From Chlorobium sp. (GTDB lineage: Bacteria > Bacteroidota > Chlorobiia > Chlorobiales > Chlorobiaceae): DNA of 33,912 nt. Positions within the stretch are counted from its first letter, which is position 1; each line of letters begins with the position of its first letter. Below the pieces are notes generated by a model. The model did not search any database and was not told the DNA's origin. It saw only the letters and a program-made list of their open reading frames with translations. The position numbers were made by a program, and so were the translations under genes. Of this stretch, positions 30,210 to 33,912 are shown piece by piece. The stretch is from assembly GCA_028277485.1 (NCBI GenBank), contig JANQGE010000001.1, positions 1 through 33,912 of the forward strand. Direction: 5' to 3'.

Positions 30210-31628
30210 TCACCGCTCCTTCATCGCATTCGAAGTCGCCCGGAGAATCGGTTTGAGCAGATAGATCAATACGGTTCGTTTGCCTGTAAGAATATCGACC
30301 TGCGCCATCATTCCAGGTATGACCGGAAGACCTTTACGTATGGAGGCTGCCGGGGTTTTCACTCGAACAAGATAAAAGGTGTTGCCTTCTTCATCCGTTA
30401 CCGTATCAGGACTTATATGATAGACATCTCCTTTCATACCCCCGTATATTGAAAACTCATAAGCGGTCAGTTTGACAAGGGCCTTCTGACCGGGGTGCAC
30501 GAAAGCAATATCCTTGGGCGATACTTTAACCTCGACCTCGAGGCTGTCCTCGAGCGGCACTACATCAGCGACCCTGCCGCCAGGCTGGACAACTCCCCCG
30601 ATGGTATTGAGGTAAAGCCTCTGCACTGTTCCGTTTACCGGAGCCTTGATTTCAGCACGTTCAACCCGGTCTGCCAGCCCCTTCGCACCCTGGCTCATGC
30701 TCGCGATTTTACTCAGAACATCTGCCAGCTCCTCACGCCACTTGTTCCTGCTGTTGAGTTCTGTTTCCTGGATCTGCTCCCTCGCTTCTCTAACCGAGCG
30801 CTTAAGGGTGGCTCTTCTCGCTATGGCGGCATCCCGTTCCCCCCGGGCATTGGCAACATCCCTGCGCAGCCTGATAATCTCAACTTCCGATACTGCCCCG
30901 GACTTGAGAAGAGGCTGTGTCTTGTTCAGCTCCTGCACAGCAAGCTTGTAAGCTTGACGTGCCTGGACCAGCCGGGCCTGTACCTCTTCAAGCTCATGCT
31001 TTTTCTGTGACAGTTTTTCCCGCATGATGGTCATCTGGGAATCGAATCCCCTTTTACTTTCCCTGTACAGGCGGTTCTCATGCTCGAGAATCTGTGGAAC
31101 GTTTTTCAGTTCTTCTTCCGGTAGATCAAGCGGTGTATCCTCGGCAAGGGCACGTAAACGAGCCTCCCTTGCAACAAGACTGAGCACCTCATACTCCTTT
31201 TCCTGGAGAGATGAGGTAAAACGAGTCGGATCGATACGCATCAGAAGGTCCCCGGCACTGACCACATTGCCTTCCTGCACCAGTATCTCTTCCACAATCC
31301 CTCCGTCCAGAGACTCGATAACCTGCAACCTCGAGGAAGGAATAACTTTTCCTGCACCGCGCGTCACCTCATCGAGAGGAGCAATAGCAGCCCAGAGCAG
31401 CAAAAGAACCAAGGTTATCCCGAAAATTTTCAGGAGCGCTCGTGCCCTTATCGGCTCCTGCTGCATCTGCGCCCAGCCCGCGTCACCAACCCAGTCAAGA
31501 GGCTTTTCTTCATCCGGCGGAATCCACCGCCGGAAAACTCTATCGACACCCTTGCGTCCTTTTTTGCCCGACGACTTGATAAATCCACCAAGACGCTCAA
31601 ATCCCTTTTTCGATCTTGTATCGATCAT
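30210..31628 (-). CDS. Type I secretion periplasmic adaptor (HlyD family, LapC/LssD-like)
   Basis: This 472-aa adaptor bridges the inner membrane ABC exporter and an outer membrane channel. A cytoplasmic N-terminus with WIPPDEEKPLDWVGDAGW is typical of the LapC/LssD group. One membrane helix follows at about 66-86, then APLDEVTRGAGKVIPSSRLQVIESLDGGIVEEILVQEG, a classic HlyD lipoyl entry. A long coiled coil runs from about 120 to 300, then IKAPVNGTVQRL, the second lipoyl half, and a C-terminal beta domain ending in a hydrophobic ILTGKRTVLIYLLKPI. Its ATG overlaps the stop of the ABC exporter gene as TAATG. Confidence 0.92.
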   Translation of the reverse strand: MIDTRSKKGFERLGGFIKSSGKKGRKGVDRVFRRWIPPDEEKPLDWVGDAGWAQMQQEPIRARALLKIFGITLVLLLLWAAIAPLDEVTRGAGKVIPSSRLQVIESLDGGIVEEILVQEGNVVSAGDLLMRIDPTRFTSSLQEKEYEVLSLVAREARLRALAEDTPLDLPEEELKNVPQILEHENRLYRESKRGFDSQMTIMREKLSQKKHELEEVQARLVQARQAYKLAVQELNKTQPLLKSGAVSEVEIIRLRRDVANARGERDAAIARRATLKRSVREAREQIQETELNSRNKWREELADVLSKIASMSQGAKGLADRVERAEIKAPVNGTVQRLYLNTIGGVVQPGGRVADVVPLEDSLEVEVKVSPKDIAFVHPGQKALVKLTAYEFSIYGGMKGDVYHISPDTVTDEEGNTFYLVRVKTPAASIRKGLPVIPGMMAQVDILTGKRTVLIYLLKPILRATSNAMKER

Positions 31629-33775
31629 TAATCCGCCCTCCGTCCCCGCTTGAGAGCCTCAAGCACTTTTTCCCTCGGGCCATCCACAGCGAGCCTGCCG
31701 CCATCCAGAACAAGAATCCTGTCAACAAGTTCGAGCAGAGAAGAACGATGGGTAACAAGCAGCATGGTTTTATTCCGTGCGAACAGTTTCAGCCTCGATT
31801 TGAAAACAGATTCAGTGGTCGTATCCATGGAAGAAGTAGGCTCGTCAAGCAGGAGTATGGGAGGATCGGCAACAACCGCCCTCGCAATGGCAACCCCCTT
31901 CCTCTGACCGCCCGAAAGGTTTTCGCCGCGTTCTCCCACCTGCATCTGAAAACCATGAGGGTGTTTGTCAATGAACTGATCGATAATACCTATCCTCGCT
32001 GCCTTGAGTATTTCCTGGTCACTTGCCTTGCTGTAAGACATGGTGATGTTATCTTTCAGCGATCCGAAAAACAACGTGACATCCTGCGGCACATGACCAA
32101 GGTTTCTCCGAAGCTCCGCAGGGTCGAGCTGCCGGCTGTCAACACCGTCAATCAGTACCGCACCGCTCGATGGGTGATACAAACCGGCAATAATCCGTTC
32201 AAGCGTTGTTTTCCCTGAACCGACCTTTCCGAGCACTGCAACATGCTCACCGGGCCTGATATGAAAGGAAAGATTGCCGAGCGCTTCGTTCTCCTGTCCG
32301 GGATAGGAAAACTGTACGTCTTTGAAAACGATATCCCCCCTGAATGTCTGCCTTGTAACAAAAGAAGCATCGGCAGGACGTTCGACAGAAAGGTCCATGA
32401 TTTCATTGAGTGAAGTCATCGAGGTTTCCGCCTGGTGATACTGGGTAAGCAGTGCAGCGCTCTGACTAACCGGAGCCATGGCCCTTGACGAAAGAATGTA
32501 AACCGCTATCAGGCCACCCATGGTCAACTCGCCGACCGAGACAAGATAAACACCGATAATGATGACCATGACTGAAACAAAATTCTGCACCCAGTATGCA
32601 CCGGAACTTACCGATGCCGAAAGCAGTCTCAACTGCTCCCCGATTCTGGCAAGATAAGCGACAAGCTCCTCCCATTTTGCCTGAAACTTCCCTTCAGCAC
32701 CGAGAAGCTTGATGGTTTCCATTCCTATCAGGCTTTCGATAAGCGTTGCATTGCGCTGCGCTCCAAGGCGGTAGGTTTTTTCCGTCAGGTCATGCAGCTT
32801 TCCCTGAACTGTTACAGCATAGAGAAAAACCAGCCCGGCACCCAGCAATACCGGTATCGCAAGAGGCCATGCAATCAATGCGATAATAAGTATAAACAAC
32901 AGGGCGAACGGAAGGTCCACCAGTGATGCGACAGTCGTCGAAGTGATAAATGAACGGATGAACTCGAAAGCCTGGAGATTCGAAGCAAATGACCCGACCG
33001 AAACAGGGCGATTGACCATCTTCAGCCCCAATACCTGCTCCATGATTGAAGATGACAGTTTGACATCAGCCCTTCCCGCAGCAAGATCGATAAAGTACAC
33101 CCGAGCGAGCCGCATGGCAACATCGGCACAGAGAACAAGAAGAACCGCCGAAGAGGTTACCCAGAGTGTTTCGAAAGCAAGGTTGGGCAGAACACGATCA
33201 TAAACATTACGGATAAACAGCGGCATTGCAAGCGCAAACATGTTTATCATGACCGCTGCAATGAGAATGTCACGGTAAAGAAGCCTGTTCTCTTCGATAA
33301 CGCCCCAGAACCAGTGGCGCCGTCTCAGCTTCCGAACCTCAGGCGTACGGGCATCATATCGAAAAACCGGGCGGACATATATTGCGAAACCGGAATATCT
33401 TTCCTCGATATCCGCCAACCCGACGTCTACCGGAGCATCGGGCAGGTCCGACCACGTTACCGATGCCCTGCCGTTCTGAAGGTTGTGGAGAACACAGGCA
33501 TCGTCCCTGTCAAGCAGCAGAACTACCGGAAACAATGCCGTGTTGAGGGATATTATCTTCCGTTTGACGATCCTGCTCGTAAACCCTGCCCTTTCGACGA
33601 CCCTCGAAAAAAGTGTCGGTGTGATTTTTCCGTTTTTCAGAGGCAATCCGGCAAGAAGAGACTCTTTTTCCAGTGCATTTCCATGTGCCTTGCCCAGCGT
33701 CATCAGACACTCGAGCAAGGCATCATGTCCTACGGACTCTTTCTTTTCAACTGTCTCCTGCATTTCTGTATCCAT
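31628..33775 (-). CDS. Type I secretion ABC exporter (LapB/LssB-like permease-ATPase)
   Basis: This 715-aa exporter moves large unfolded proteins, typically RTX adhesins, straight out of the cell. The N-terminal 130 residues form a C39-like domain that lacks the catalytic protease set and resembles the LapB/LssB type (ALLECLMTLGKAHG, LLAGLPLKNGKITPTLFSRV), so it should not cleave its cargo. Six membrane helices follow at about 165-440. The nucleotide domain has Walker A GKVGSGKTT (516-524), signature LSGGQ (620-624) and Walker B ILLLDE (640-645). It is translationally coupled to the HlyD-type adaptor. The secreted substrate is not in the window. Confidence 0.93.
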   Translation of the reverse strand: MDTEMQETVEKKESVGHDALLECLMTLGKAHGNALEKESLLAGLPLKNGKITPTLFSRVVERAGFTSRIVKRKIISLNTALFPVVLLLDRDDACVLHNLQNGRASVTWSDLPDAPVDVGLADIEERYSGFAIYVRPVFRYDARTPEVRKLRRRHWFWGVIEENRLLYRDILIAAVMINMFALAMPLFIRNVYDRVLPNLAFETLWVTSSAVLLVLCADVAMRLARVYFIDLAAGRADVKLSSSIMEQVLGLKMVNRPVSVGSFASNLQAFEFIRSFITSTTVASLVDLPFALLFILIIALIAWPLAIPVLLGAGLVFLYAVTVQGKLHDLTEKTYRLGAQRNATLIESLIGMETIKLLGAEGKFQAKWEELVAYLARIGEQLRLLSASVSSGAYWVQNFVSVMVIIIGVYLVSVGELTMGGLIAVYILSSRAMAPVSQSAALLTQYHQAETSMTSLNEIMDLSVERPADASFVTRQTFRGDIVFKDVQFSYPGQENEALGNLSFHIRPGEHVAVLGKVGSGKTTLERIIAGLYHPSSGAVLIDGVDSRQLDPAELRRNLGHVPQDVTLFFGSLKDNITMSYSKASDQEILKAARIGIIDQFIDKHPHGFQMQVGERGENLSGGQRKGVAIARAVVADPPILLLDEPTSSMDTTTESVFKSRLKLFARNKTMLLVTHRSSLLELVDRILVLDGGRLAVDGPREKVLEALKRGRRAD

Positions 33776-33806
33776 GAAATAACATATGAATTACAATGCT
33801 CAATTT

Positions 33807-33912
33807 TTAGTTGACTGAACCTTTCGGAGCCTCGATGGCAGGGTAATCATCCTGTCCTGCCACCGGATACCCCTCATAGTCAAGCTCCTCAAGCGTTGGA
33901 AGGTCGTAACGC
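33807..33912 (-). CDS. 3' end of an upstream gene (partial)
   Basis: The frame open to the window edge encodes the last 34 residues of a protein, RYDLPTLEELDYEGYPVAGQ and then an acidic tail ending APKGSVN, followed by TAA. It lies 31 bp upstream of the ABC exporter start on the same strand, so it is likely the preceding gene of the secretion operon. A TolC/LapE-type channel or the secreted substrate are the obvious candidates, but this short tail does not identify either. Confidence 0.55.
   Translation of the reverse strand, partial: RYDLPTLEELDYEGYPVAGQDDYPAIEAPKGSVN

Noticed and set aside
30495..31010. Plus-strand frame of 171 aa opposite the HlyD-type gene
   Set aside because: It is antisense shadow of a clear coding region with no independent signals.

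Overview
The window looks like chromosomal DNA of a green sulfur bacterium (phylum Chlorobiota), probably Chlorobium or Prosthecochloris-like. I infer this from moderate GC content, a metK-ahcY operon with a structured leader matching the known SAM-Chlorobi RNA context, short heptamer repeats, a rubrerythrin, and mostly weak Shine-Dalgarno (SD) sites. No photosynthesis gene is present, so the assignment is an inference.

Layout. 1-330: one end of a small inverted-repeat element, then tRNA-Arg and tRNA-Pro on the minus strand. 573-7048 (minus): a complete MarR-controlled tripartite efflux operon (marR, membrane fusion protein, RND pump, TolC-type channel). 7159-8764: a Nudix hydrolase and a divergent sugar-nucleotidyltransferase. 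8767-11922: a probable SAM-responsive leader RNA, metK, ahcY and a strong terminator. 11926-12902: tRNA-Gln, a 150-bp array of 7/8-bp repeats, and trpF, whose only visible start (TTG) lies in the last repeat unit. 13019-15662: an alpha/beta hydrolase, then a thioredoxin-type arsenate reductase followed by a MIP channel, a possible arsenic detoxification pair. 15889-18930: a membrane protein, a ferric-reductase-like flavocytochrome, a GyrI-like protein and another membrane protein. 19018-21155 (minus): rubrerythrin and a MATE transporter. 21401-27735: a second complete efflux operon (tetR, lipoprotein adaptor, RND pump, TolC-type channel) behind a double palindromic operator that overlaps its promoter. 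27798-30037 (minus): a two-nuclease-domain DUF2779-type protein translationally coupled to a small membrane protein, preceded by a relic of an MFS transporter. 30210-33775 (minus): a type I secretion adaptor and ABC exporter (LapC/LapB, LssD/LssB type), with the 3' end of another gene at the window edge.

The main theme is envelope export and stress: two tripartite pumps, a MATE pump, type I secretion, arsenate handling and an oxidative-stress protein. Three repeat families shape gene boundaries. The first is a ~120-145 bp MITE-like element with AGGGCACCTCTATTTAT termini, in at least eight full or decayed copies. One copy sits exactly at a start codon and supplies its ribosome binding site; another supplies the stop codon of arsC. 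The second is a CAGTNNN heptamer family that supplies the stop codons of two genes in the first efflux operon. The third is the TTTTGCC/TTTTGACC array against trpF. I find no CRISPR array, transposase, integrase or rRNA gene.
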